Shown piece by piece: positions 1-5,942 of a stretch of 15,061 nucleotides of DNA. The stretch is from Bacillota bacterium (GTDB lineage: Bacteria; Bacillota; Clostridia; Saccharofermentanales; DTU023). The translations under genes and the position numbers were made by a program. Within the stretch, counting starts at the first letter, position 1. Every line of letters starts with the position of its first letter. The stretch is from positions 1 to 15,061 of the forward strand of contig JAEWFX010000003.1 in NCBI GenBank assembly GCA_023388605.1, given 5' to 3'. The notes below the pieces were generated by a model, which did no database searches, was not told the DNA's origin, and worked only from the letters and a program-made list of their open reading frames with translations.

Positions 1-152
1 TGCCAGCTGTTGCGAGCTGCTTGATGGGTGCTACGACCAGGATTACCACAGTTGTACTCAGAGAGGAGTTCTGAGACAGCTTCTACGACAGCTGGATGTT
101 TTGGCAGAGATGTCGCTGCATTATCAAAGTAGATTATATTTTTAATGGCCAT
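1..152 (-). CDS. Cysteine desulfurase family protein (class V aminotransferase), N-terminal part only
   Basis: The gene runs off the left edge, so only the first 50 codons are visible. The protein opens MAIKNIIYFDNAATSLPK and continues through CGNPGRSTHQAARNSW. This is the hallmark N-terminus of PLP-dependent class V aminotransferases related to NifS/SufS and to the Enterococcus EF2568 subfamily found beside selD. The family takes sulfur from cysteine, or selenium from selenocysteine, onto an enzyme cysteine. Both the PLP lysine and that cysteine lie outside the window, so activity cannot be checked. The start is the ATG at 150-152, preceded by GAGGG with about 4-5 nt spacing. It overlaps the end of the DUF3343 gene by 19 nt in another frame, which suggests translational coupling. 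By context it would supply S/Se to the neighbouring carriers and SelD. The family assignment is firm; the substrate is inferred. Confidence 0.88.
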   Translation of the reverse strand, partial: MAIKNIIYFDNAATSLPKHPAVVEAVSELLSEYNCGNPGRSTHQAARNSW

Positions 153-484
153 ACTTCCCTCGAACCTTGTTTACTAAAGACAAAAAACAACGTAGCAGAT
201 ACATTCTTCTTCGCTTTTTGAATCTGATAGATATTTACACCTGATATTTCGTTTAAAATTTGAATAATTTGTTCAGAAGAATTTGGTTTGATACTTATTT
301 CTCTGAGTTGGCAGAATTGTTCTTTGGAGATGTCTAATTTAAGTGATTGACCACAACCTTCGGTTATCTCAGGTGGTGTAGGTATCAGACGCCAAGCTGA
401 TAAAATTTGCTGATATGTAAATAGTTGCTGCAAATTATTAGTATGCAGCAACAAATATTGGCGTTGTATGTTTTGTAAAGCCAT
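134..484 (-). CDS. DUF3343 protein, putative Se/S carrier-like
   Basis: This is a 116-residue cytosolic protein with no signal peptide or membrane segment. It fits the DUF3343 (Se_S_carrier) family in size, in the N-terminal beta-type stretch YLLLHTNN, and in the central GCGQSLKLD segment. That segment holds its only cysteine, Cys44, after the PTPPEIT stretch. Family members are small and sit beside selD, yedF and cysteine desulfurases. A role as carrier of persulfide or selenide is proposed but unproven. The start ATG at 482-484 lies 2 nt after the yedF stop and has no clear Shine-Dalgarno sequence, so it is probably translated by coupling to yedF. Its 3' end overlaps the next gene. The family call rests on the GCG motif, length and context; the function is inferred. 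Confidence 0.82.
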   Translation of the reverse strand: MALQNIQRQYLLLHTNNLQQLFTYQQILSAWRLIPTPPEITEGCGQSLKLDISKEQFCQLREISIKPNSSEQIIQILNEISGVNIYQIQKAKKNVSATLFFVFSKQGSREVWPLKI

Positions 485-486
485 GG

Positions 487-1146
487 TTAGGGTTTGACAA
501 TTCGATATTCACTCATCATTTCGACGATATTGAACATGTTAGTTACTTTACCGATCTTGAGTTGTTCACTTAATTCGTAGAAGTTTAAACATAGGCCACA
601 AGACAGAATCTCCACACCAGCATCAGCTAAAGAGAAGAGATCAGATAAGAGTTTTTCGTCATCGCTAGTCGAAATCAACACACCTTTATTATAGAAAATA
701 ATGGCTTGCGGCAATTTTTCACTCTCGCTGAGAGCATAGATGAAGTTTTTCAGCAAATCCTTACCGAATTCTTCGTCGCCCACGCCCATTTGATCTGAAG
801 ATATCACAACAATATAATCGTCGGAATTACTAGAAATTTGCTCCAGCGATGCGGTTGAAGTTTGTAGTGTGGGCGTTGTATCTATGGTCATAGTTTTATC
901 AGGGGTGAAAGTCACCGTGTAGGAAGTACTCTGTGACATGGCTGAACGTGGCTGATCAGCCTGACTGGCAAAAGTTTTGACGGTTACAGAATAGTGTTTT
1001 TGTTCTGCTAATTGCTGCAAGTTAGTCACTGCCTCCTGATTGTCAACGTCGATAGCAAAATCAGCTTGAGGATGTTGTTTAATAAAGTTTTTGGCTTCTA
1101 TAACTGGTAAGGGACATAACATGCCAAGAGCGTTTATTTTTTCCAT
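487..1146 (-). CDS. yedF: Selenium metabolism protein YedF (TusA-like plus DsrE-like domains)
   Basis: This is a 219-residue cytosolic protein with two domains. Residues 1-75 are TusA/SirA-like, with the sulfur-carrier motif MLCPLP (Cys11, Pro14). A variable linker of about 35 residues follows, and the C-terminal half is a DsrE/DsrF-like domain that ends in the conserved SCGLCLNFY cluster (Cys183, Cys186). This fusion is typical of YedF as found next to SelD. It is thought to carry persulfide or selenium between the desulfurase and SelD, but the reaction is not established. I chose the ATG at 1144-1146 because AGAGG stands 5 nt before it. A GTG two codons earlier (1150-1152) would leave the ribosome binding site touching the start. 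The gene begins 8 nt after the selD stop and ends 2 nt before the DUF3343 gene, so the three are surely one transcript. Confidence 0.9.
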   Translation of the reverse strand: MEKINALGMLCPLPVIEAKNFIKQHPQADFAIDVDNQEAVTNLQQLAEQKHYSVTVKTFASQADQPRSAMSQSTSYTVTFTPDKTMTIDTTPTLQTSTASLEQISSNSDDYIVVISSDQMGVGDEEFGKDLLKNFIYALSESEKLPQAIIFYNKGVLISTSDDEKLLSDLFSLADAGVEILSCGLCLNFYELSEQLKIGKVTNMFNIVEMMSEYRIVKP

Positions 1147-1154
1147 ATTCACCT

Positions 1155-2315
1155 CTAGATAATTTCAATTTTTCCAGGTTCCATAAATATTTTGCCAATT
1201 TCAGTCATATTTAAACCTCTCTCTTCTGCTTCAGATAGGAAGGCAAGATAGTCTTGGTCTTCAGAGAGCGCGATCAATAATCCACCGGAAGTTTGAGGGT
1301 CAAACAACAGAGATTCCCGAACAAAGGAATTATGACGGAAGGAACAATACTTGCCGAAAGCCTGTCTATTTCTAGTGCCGCCACCAGTCTGTAGCATTTC
1401 TTTGGCTAGACGTTCAGCACCAGGATAGAAAGGGAGCTTGCGTCCATATATCTCAGCTCTACTCTGCAGCTGTGACATATCATTGTTTTGCTCTAAGTAA
1501 CCGAGCATCTCACATAGGTGACCGATGAAACCAAAACCTGTAACATCAGTCATTGCTTGTGCATTATATGAGAGTGCAAGTTCTGAGGCATATTTATTTA
1601 ATTCTGTCATCCCTGCGATCAAGGTTTTATATTCAGCTTCTGCTACCAGTCCAGAAGATGCAGCTGCACATAGTATACCTGTTCCCAAAGGCTTGCTGAG
1701 AAATAGTCGACAATTATTTGAGATTTGATTATTGTGCTTAATTCTTTTAAGAGGAGCAAAGCCGGTGACACAGAGACCATACTTTTCTTGATGATCGTGT
1801 ATGGAATGACCGCCTGCGATACAAGCACCTGATTCGATTATTTTTGATTGTCCGCCAGCGAGGATCTCCTGTAATATTTCTGGATCCTTATCAGCAGGAA
1901 AACCCACAATATTCAAAGCAAAAGCCGGTTTACCACCCATGGCGTAGATATCGCTCAAAGCATTGGCCGCAGCAATCTGACCAAAATAATAAGGCTCAGC
2001 GACAGGTGCAGGGAAAAAATCTACAGTCTGGAGCACGACCATTTCGTCATCAGAGGGATCTGCAGTAGTTTCAGCACTATTATTATCAGTGAGGTCAGAT
2101 AGATTTTTGGGTATTCGAAAAACACAGGCATCGTCATTGGATTGAAAATCTGTAAGTAAGAGAGGATGGTGAGGAGCAGATGGCAGATTACGCAGAATAC
2201 TATTTAATTGAACAGAACCTATCTTGGCATTGCAACCACCACATACCTGAATTTTTGATCCGCTCATATTAGCGTTCATATTCGCGTTCATATCTGTGCT
2301 TATTTCCACACTCAT
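1155..2315 (-). CDS. selD: Selenide, water dikinase (selenophosphate synthetase), Cys form
   Basis: SelD converts selenide, ATP and water to selenophosphate, AMP and phosphate in the cytosol. It supplies Se for selenocysteine, selenouridine or the labile Se cofactor of molybdenum hydroxylases. The 386-residue protein has the active-site loop GGCNAKIG. Its Cys28 and Lys31 match Cys17 and Lys20 of the E. coli enzyme, so the catalytic residue is Cys and not Sec. Other family blocks seen are NDDACVFRI, QTVDFFPAPVAEPYYFGQIAAANALSDIYAMGGKP (shown here only as landmarks TVDFFP, GQIAAANALSD and AMGGKP), AGGHS, TDVTGFGFIGH and DPQTSGG. The start is set at the ATG at 2313-2315, because GAGG lies 5 nt upstream; a GTG six codons earlier (2333) is possible. 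ATG codons also occur at residues 9, 13 and 17 within a short tandem repeat. It is the first gene of the leftward operon. Confidence 0.95.
   Translation of the reverse strand: MSVEISTDMNANMNANMSGSKIQVCGGCNAKIGSVQLNSILRNLPSAPHHPLLLTDFQSNDDACVFRIPKNLSDLTDNNSAETTADPSDDEMVVLQTVDFFPAPVAEPYYFGQIAAANALSDIYAMGGKPAFALNIVGFPADKDPEILQEILAGGQSKIIESGACIAGGHSIHDHQEKYGLCVTGFAPLKRIKHNNQISNNCRLFLSKPLGTGILCAAASSGLVAEAEYKTLIAGMTELNKYASELALSYNAQAMTDVTGFGFIGHLCEMLGYLEQNNDMSQLQSRAEIYGRKLPFYPGAERLAKEMLQTGGGTRNRQAFGKYCSFRHNSFVRESLLFDPQTSGGLLIALSEDQDYLAFLSEAEERGLNMTEIGKIFMEPGKIEII
2265..2293. repeat. Short tandem 12-bp repeat in the 5' end of selD
   Basis: The plus strand reads CATATTAGCGTT, then CATATTCGCGTT, then CATAT: two and a half copies with one mismatch. 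On the coding strand this gives the peptide MNANMNANM, ahead of the SelD catalytic loop. The repeat supplies three in-frame ATG codons after the preferred start, so the N-terminal tail is probably unstructured and variable in length. No function is claimed. Confidence 0.7.
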
Positions 2316-2371
2316 ATCTACCTCGCTGATCACAATTTTATCAATTAGCTATGACCATCACAAATAAGAAT

Positions 2372-2400
2372 GTTATAAGAAACACATATATTTAGGTTAA
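2372..2400 (-). promoter_or_regulatory. Candidate promoter of the selD-yedF operon
   Basis: On the minus strand, TTAACC (2400-2395) and TATAAC (2377-2372) are separated by 17 nt. They match the sigma-70/sigma-A -35 and -10 consensus at 4 and 5 of 6 positions. The start of selD lies about 57 nt beyond the -10 box. The -35 element lies inside the 26-bp palindrome, so a repressor bound there would block it. The promoter is predicted from the sequence only. Confidence 0.4.
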
Positions 2401-2411
2401 CCTAAATATAT
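2386..2411. promoter_or_regulatory. Perfect 26-bp palindrome, candidate DtxR/IdeR-type iron-responsive operator
   Basis: Every one of the 13 base pairs around the centre at 2398/2399 is symmetric, with core TTTAGGTTAACCTAAA. The core resembles the iron boxes of DtxR/IdeR repressors (TTAGG...CCTAA half-sites). It lies in the space shared by the leftward selenium operon and the rightward iron-uptake operon, which suits an iron- or metal-responsive repressor. No regulator gene is in the window, so the binding protein is an inference. A MntR-like member of the same family could also recognise such a site. Confidence 0.65.
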
Positions 2412-2434
2412 AAAGTACACTATTTATATTTTTC

Positions 2435-2463
2435 TTGCAAATAGAAAAATGTTAGTATATGCT
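2435..2463 (+). promoter_or_regulatory. Candidate promoter of the iron uptake operon
   Basis: TTGCAA (2435-2440) and TATGCT (2458-2463) are 17 nt apart and match the -35 and -10 consensus at 4 of 6 positions each. The start codon of the first iron gene follows 36 nt after the -10 box. The -10 box lies inside the second palindrome at 2451-2466, as expected for a repressed promoter. A weaker alternative uses TTAACC (2397-2402) in the 26-bp palindrome with TATTTA (2421-2426) at 18 nt spacing. Confidence 0.4.
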
Positions 2464-2466
2464 AAC
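2451..2466. promoter_or_regulatory. Second TTAG-N6-CTAA site, candidate operator over the iron-operon promoter
   Basis: GTTAGTATATGCTAAC is a 16-bp palindrome with one mismatched pair. Its TTAG half-site, six-base spacer and CTAA half-site have the same geometry as the perfect palindrome at 2386-2411. The two TTAG half-sites begin exactly 60 bp apart (2392 and 2452). It covers the predicted -10 box. A second, weaker site for the same repressor is the simplest reading. Confidence 0.5.
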
Positions 2467-2499
2467 TCATGAATTAGCACTTAATTCTGGGAGAAATAA

Positions 2500-3873
2500 A
2501 TGAAGATTAAATTCCGCAGAAGTCTACTTCTGTCTTTTTTATTACTGTGCATATTGTCTATAATGCCTCTACAGAATATCTGGGTTCAGGCAGCACAGGA
2601 TACTAACCAAGCCAGTCAAACAAACCAAGCAGCAGAGCAAAAGAAGCATGCAGCTGATTCTAGCGATCACAAAACTTTTGCTAGCTGGAATGATGTTGCT
2701 GTAGAGATGCAGACATTACTACAGCAAGCGGTTGATCAGTTTGAGCAGGGTGACAAAGAAGCCGCTTATAATTCAGTAAATGAGGCGTATTTTGGCCACT
2801 ACGAAGTTACAGGCTTCGAACGCATTACTATGGAATATATTTCAGGTAAGCACGGTCGCCAAGTCGAAGGTCAGATCTACAAAGTCCGCCGTATGACCAA
2901 AGAAGATGTGACGGTCGAGGAATTGCAAGCTGAGGTTGACAAGTTGGTCGAGATGCTACTTGCTGATGCTCAGACTCTGGACGGAAAATCTCAGCAGAAT
3001 TCACAAGCTGTAGATGTGGATGCTGGTCTCGCCAAAGATCGTTGGGGAACATTCAGCTATTCGCTAGCTCTTTTGTTGCGTGAAGGATTAGAGGCTATTC
3101 TCGTCATCGTCGCCATACTCGCCTATCTAGCCAAAACGAATAAAAAGCGTGAGATGCACGGGGTTTATTATGGAGCGGTCGCAGGTGTTGTCTTCAGTGT
3201 CATCATGGCTGTAGCACTCAATATGCTGACTAGTGCTCTCGGTATTAGCGATACGGGCACAGGACAGAGTCGTGAAATTTTTGAAGGTGTAGCTATGTTG
3301 TTGGCAGTTGTGGTGCTCTACTGGGTTTCCAACTGGATGATCAACAAGGCCGAGGTCGAGAGCTGGCAGAATTATATCGAGGGTATGGTCGATACCTCTC
3401 TAACCAAAGGTAGCCGATGGGCACTGATATTCTCAGCTTTTATTGCCGTCGCTCGTGAAGGTGCTGAGTTGATTCTCTTCTATCAAGCTATTCTGAGCAA
3501 TAAGACGACGGACTCAACATATATGTGGTTTGGTATAGGTGCTGGTATAGTTATCCTCGCCGTGATCTACATCTTGATCCGCCACTTCTCAGTCAAATTA
3601 CCGCTGAAGCCCTTCTTCTTAGCGACCAGTACCCTGATGTTTATTCTCTGTATATCATTTATGGGCAAGGGTATCAGCGAGTTCCAAGAAGCTGATCTGA
3701 TTGGCCGGACTTACATTTTTGGTCAGGATTACGATGCCTTCAGCTTTGAATGGCTGGGTGTCTATGATCGCTATGAGACTTTGATCCCACAAATTTTATT
3801 GTTGTTGCTGACATTTGCGATTTTCATTCGCTACCGTCGTAACACCAAGGCTCACAAGGCCGCCGCAAAATGA
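2500..3873 (+). CDS. FTR1-family high-affinity iron permease with N-terminal extracytoplasmic domain
   Basis: This 457-residue membrane protein is predicted to move ferric iron across the cytoplasmic membrane. Residues 1-32 are a signal peptide. Residues 33-180 form a hydrophilic, helical extracytoplasmic domain. From residue 185 on there are about seven membrane helices. Both iron-binding REXXE motifs of the FTR1/EfeU family are intact: REGLE at 194-198 and REGAE at 319-323. The C-terminus is basic and cytosolic. GGGAG stands 6 nt before the ATG. Adjacent P19-like and FtrD-like genes place it with the FTR1 component of P19/FetMP/Ftr systems rather than with EfeUOB, since no EfeO or EfeB gene follows. 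Expression is probably repressed by iron through the two palindromes upstream. The family is certain; iron as substrate is well supported by context. Confidence 0.93.
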   Translation: MKIKFRRSLLLSFLLLCILSIMPLQNIWVQAAQDTNQASQTNQAAEQKKHAADSSDHKTFASWNDVAVEMQTLLQQAVDQFEQGDKEAAYNSVNEAYFGHYEVTGFERITMEYISGKHGRQVEGQIYKVRRMTKEDVTVEELQAEVDKLVEMLLADAQTLDGKSQQNSQAVDVDAGLAKDRWGTFSYSLALLLREGLEAILVIVAILAYLAKTNKKREMHGVYYGAVAGVVFSVIMAVALNMLTSALGISDTGTGQSREIFEGVAMLLAVVVLYWVSNWMINKAEVESWQNYIEGMVDTSLTKGSRWALIFSAFIAVAREGAELILFYQAILSNKTTDSTYMWFGIGAGIVILAVIYILIRHFSVKLPLKPFFLATSTLMFILCISFMGKGISEFQEADLIGRTYIFGQDYDAFSFEWLGVYDRYETLIPQILLLLLTFAIFIRYRRNTKAHKAAAK

Positions 3874-3879
3874 GGTTCT

Positions 3880-3897
3880 AACAAGTAAAGACTTGTT
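3880..3897 (+). other. Small intergenic hairpin between the FTR1 and P19 genes
   Basis: AACAAG and CTTGTT form a 6-bp stem around the loop TAAAGA. No T-run follows, so it is not a standard terminator. It may affect mRNA processing or stability, or may be chance: a 6-bp stem in A+T-rich DNA is weak evidence. Confidence 0.3.
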
Positions 3898-3927
3898 GAT
3901 CAAATATATTTGGAGGATATAGAAAAC

Positions 3928-4581
3928 ATGAAAACAAAGAATGTAATTTCTCTTGTTTTGGCTTTACTGATGGCCGTCATGTTAGTTGTTGGTTGTAGCA
4001 AAAAGGAAGAACCTGCAGCTAATTCATCAGAAGCTCCCGCTACTACTCAAGCTCAGGCTGAAGCTCCTGCAGCCCCTGCTCCTGGTGCAGAGGATACAGC
4101 TGGTTTCAAAGAGTATGATCTGGGTGAAGAGCAAGTCGCAGAGCCCTATCTGCAAGTCGCTGGTGTTTATTTCCAACCAGTAGACATGGAGCCTGCTGGC
4201 AACAGTTTGGCCAAAGAAGAAGCAGATTGCCATATCGAGGCGGATATCTCTGCCTTAGAGAACAACGGACTCGGTTATGGTGCAGGCGATTTTGTTCCCT
4301 GGTTGAACGTCAAAGTCCTGATTCAGAAGCAAGGCAGCGACAAAGTACAAGAAGTCGCTTGCATGCCTATGAATGCATCAGACGGACCTCACTACGGCAA
4401 CAACATCAAGTTTGAAGAAGGCACTGGTGTCTACGATATCACCTTCGAGATCAGCGCTCCTGGCAATGAGTATCTCTTACACGTCGACAAAGAGACTGGT
4501 GTTCCGGGTCGTTTCTGGACTGAGCCTATTAAAGTTGTCTTCAAAGACTTTGAATGGGAAGGTCCTGCCGGAAGATGGTAA
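3928..4581 (+). CDS. P19-like periplasmic/extracellular iron-binding lipoprotein (Tp34/FetP family)
   Basis: This 217-residue lipoprotein is predicted to bind iron, perhaps with copper, outside the membrane and to pass it to the FTR1 permease. Residues 1-22 are a signal peptide ending in the lipobox VVGC, with lipidated Cys23. Residues 29-56 are an Ala/Pro/Gln-rich tether. The P19 domain covers residues 60-217. The metal ligands described for Campylobacter P19 have clear counterparts in spacing: His102-x-Glu104, Met148 followed seven residues later by His155, and His185. The ATG at 3928 has GGAGG about 12 nt upstream (3911-3915). That spacing is long, but the signal peptide fits this start, and a TTG six codons earlier would overlap the ribosome binding site. 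Lipid anchoring replaces the soluble periplasmic form of Gram-negative P19, as expected in a cell with one membrane. Confidence 0.92.
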   Translation: MKTKNVISLVLALLMAVMLVVGCSKKEEPAANSSEAPATTQAQAEAPAAPAPGAEDTAGFKEYDLGEEQVAEPYLQVAGVYFQPVDMEPAGNSLAKEEADCHIEADISALENNGLGYGAGDFVPWLNVKVLIQKQGSDKVQEVACMPMNASDGPHYGNNIKFEEGTGVYDITFEISAPGNEYLLHVDKETGVPGRFWTEPIKVVFKDFEWEGPAGRW

Positions 4582-4604
4582 TACATCAACCTTAATTGCA
4601 TAAT

Positions 4605-4628
4605 TAGCCGAGGGGAAACCCTCGGCTA
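4605..4628 (+). other. Strong mid-operon hairpin with GAAA tetraloop
   Basis: TAGCCGAGGG pairs perfectly with CCCTCGGCTA over 10 bp, closed by a GAAA tetraloop of the stable GNRA class. It lies 24 nt after the P19 stop and 37 nt before the predicted DUF2318 start. No T-run follows (CCTTGCTAAT), so full termination is unlikely. Partial attenuation, or protection of the upstream FTR1-P19 message, is the likely role. Either would make the two iron-binding proteins more abundant than the membrane machinery downstream. Confidence 0.65.
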
Positions 4629-4665
4629 CCTTGCTAATATCTGTGATAGAGAGTGAGGGAGAACT

Positions 4666-5934
4666 ATCAAGTATTTAATCGGTGTCATTGAAATAGGAAT
4701 TTTATTTTTCCTCTTACTCAGTGCAGTATATTCTCAAATACAAATACAAAATCCCAAAAAGCGCAAGAGAGTGCGTTGTTTTTTGATTTTTGGAGGTTTG
4801 ATTTGTGCACTGACGGGTGCAGTTATCCGCTACTTGCCGCAACTGAATAAAGAACGCGGTTTTTATTCGTTTTTAGCGATGCTGACTGTGTTGGGATCAA
4901 CGCTGTTTTACTTGATCTTACAGATCCCAGCGATCCGCAAGAGATGTCTCGACAGTTCAGAGAAAAAAGTAAGAGTCTATAAAAATCTCGAACTAGTCAG
5001 TATCTCTTTGATGACGCTCACCTACTGCTACTACTATCTAGCTGGTATTTTCTTACAGACTCTCGAATTCAAGCCTTACGGCATCGATACTATCAACACC
5101 GATGTTATCCTGCGTTTTTTGGGCTGGTTCTGTGGTCTAGCAATTCTCGCTATGATAGCCCTAACTATCTACAATACAGGCGTTCGTCTAGGCAAAAATG
5201 CTCGTCTGTATATTGTGATCGCTCTCCTGCTCAATTCTTTCACTCAATTGATCGAGATTTTACAACGTCTATATGCACTGCGTTTAATTCCGCGCAATCG
5301 CACTCTTTTTGCGATTATCTCCTTTGTTGTGAACAATAATCGCTCTTTTATCTACGCAGTGATGTTAGTGCTCCTGCTCATACCTATCCAACTATTTTTA
5401 CAAAATAGAGTGTTGACAGGTACTTTTGAAAATCCTGCTGAATTACGTAAGCGTAAGGCGATCATGCGTTCAGCACGTCGCTGGGCCATGCTTGTTGTCT
5501 TCTTTTTCATCGTCGCAATCTCCACTCTCAGCATCGTCAAAAAAATATATGAGCGTGAAGTGCCGTTATCTCCACCGGAGGAGTTTGAACTCACGGAAAC
5601 ACAGGCTTTGATACCCATAGAGCGTTTAGATGATATGCACTTACATCGCTTTGAATGGCAGGCGCCAGACGGAAACTTTATCCGTTTCATCGCTATCCAA
5701 AAGGCTCCCAACGCTTATTCTGTCTGCTTCGATGCCTGTGAGATCTGCGGAGCTTCAGGTTATTACGAGCGTGGCGATGAAATCGTCTGCAAATTGTGTG
5801 ATGTGGTGATGAATCGCGGTACCATCGGTTTCCCAGGTGGCTGTAATCCCATCCCCTTGAAGTTCGAACTCACAGATCGTTACATCATAGTCAATCTAGA
5901 AGACTTGTCAGCTGAGTCTTCTCGCTTCCGTTAG
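4666..5934 (+). CDS. FtrD-like (DUF2318) membrane protein with Cys-rich domain, apparent AUC start
   Basis: This 422-residue protein has about eight membrane helices and a C-terminal extracytoplasmic domain (about residues 275-422). That domain carries the DUF2318 signature CFDACEICGASGY, CKLC and IGFPGGCNPIPL, with cysteines 354, 358, 361, 375, 378 and 393. The family is predicted to bind a metal or Fe-S centre and to move electrons to iron in Ftr/P19 systems; it corresponds to Cj1660 in Campylobacter. The frame is open from a TGA at 4654-4656, but it contains no ATG, GTG or TTG before 4771. Residues encoded in that stretch (KYLIGVIEIGILFF...) form a clean first membrane helix. GAGGGAG stands 4 nt before ATC at 4666-4668, which gives a natural M/I-KYLIGV start. 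If translation began at the GTG at 4771, the first helix would be lost (387 residues). Confidence 0.88.
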   Translation: MKYLIGVIEIGILFFLLLSAVYSQIQIQNPKKRKRVRCFLIFGGLICALTGAVIRYLPQLNKERGFYSFLAMLTVLGSTLFYLILQIPAIRKRCLDSSEKKVRVYKNLELVSISLMTLTYCYYYLAGIFLQTLEFKPYGIDTINTDVILRFLGWFCGLAILAMIALTIYNTGVRLGKNARLYIVIALLLNSFTQLIEILQRLYALRLIPRNRTLFAIISFVVNNNRSFIYAVMLVLLLIPIQLFLQNRVLTGTFENPAELRKRKAIMRSARRWAMLVVFFFIVAISTLSIVKKIYEREVPLSPPEEFELTETQALIPIERLDDMHLHRFEWQAPDGNFIRFIAIQKAPNAYSVCFDACEICGASGYYERGDEIVCKLCDVVMNRGTIGFPGGCNPIPLKFELTDRYIIVNLEDLSAESSRFR

Positions 5935-5942
5935 AGGTGTAT

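Noticed and set aside
1155..2315. Selenocysteine form of SelD
   Set aside because: The catalytic position is encoded by TGT/TGC cysteine codons (CGGC) and the frame has no internal TGA.
2500..3873. EfeUOB-type system
   Set aside because: No EfeO (M75 peptidase-like) or EfeB (Dyp peroxidase) gene follows; P19 and DUF2318 genes do.
4654..4656. In-frame TGA before the DUF2318 gene as a possible selenocysteine codon, given the selD operon nearby
   Set aside because: No family homology is recognisable upstream of the TGA in this frame, the P19 gene and the hairpin occupy that space, and a ribosome binding site follows the TGA directly.
4771..4773. GTG as start of the DUF2318 protein
   Set aside because: No ribosome binding site precedes it, and it would discard a well-formed membrane helix encoded just upstream. 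It is kept only as an alternative.
5352..5711. Antisense open frame opposite the DUF2318 gene (and similar ones at 7938-8405 and 6497-6763)
   Set aside because: They lie wholly opposite strongly supported genes, resemble no family, and have low-complexity compositions expected of shadow frames.
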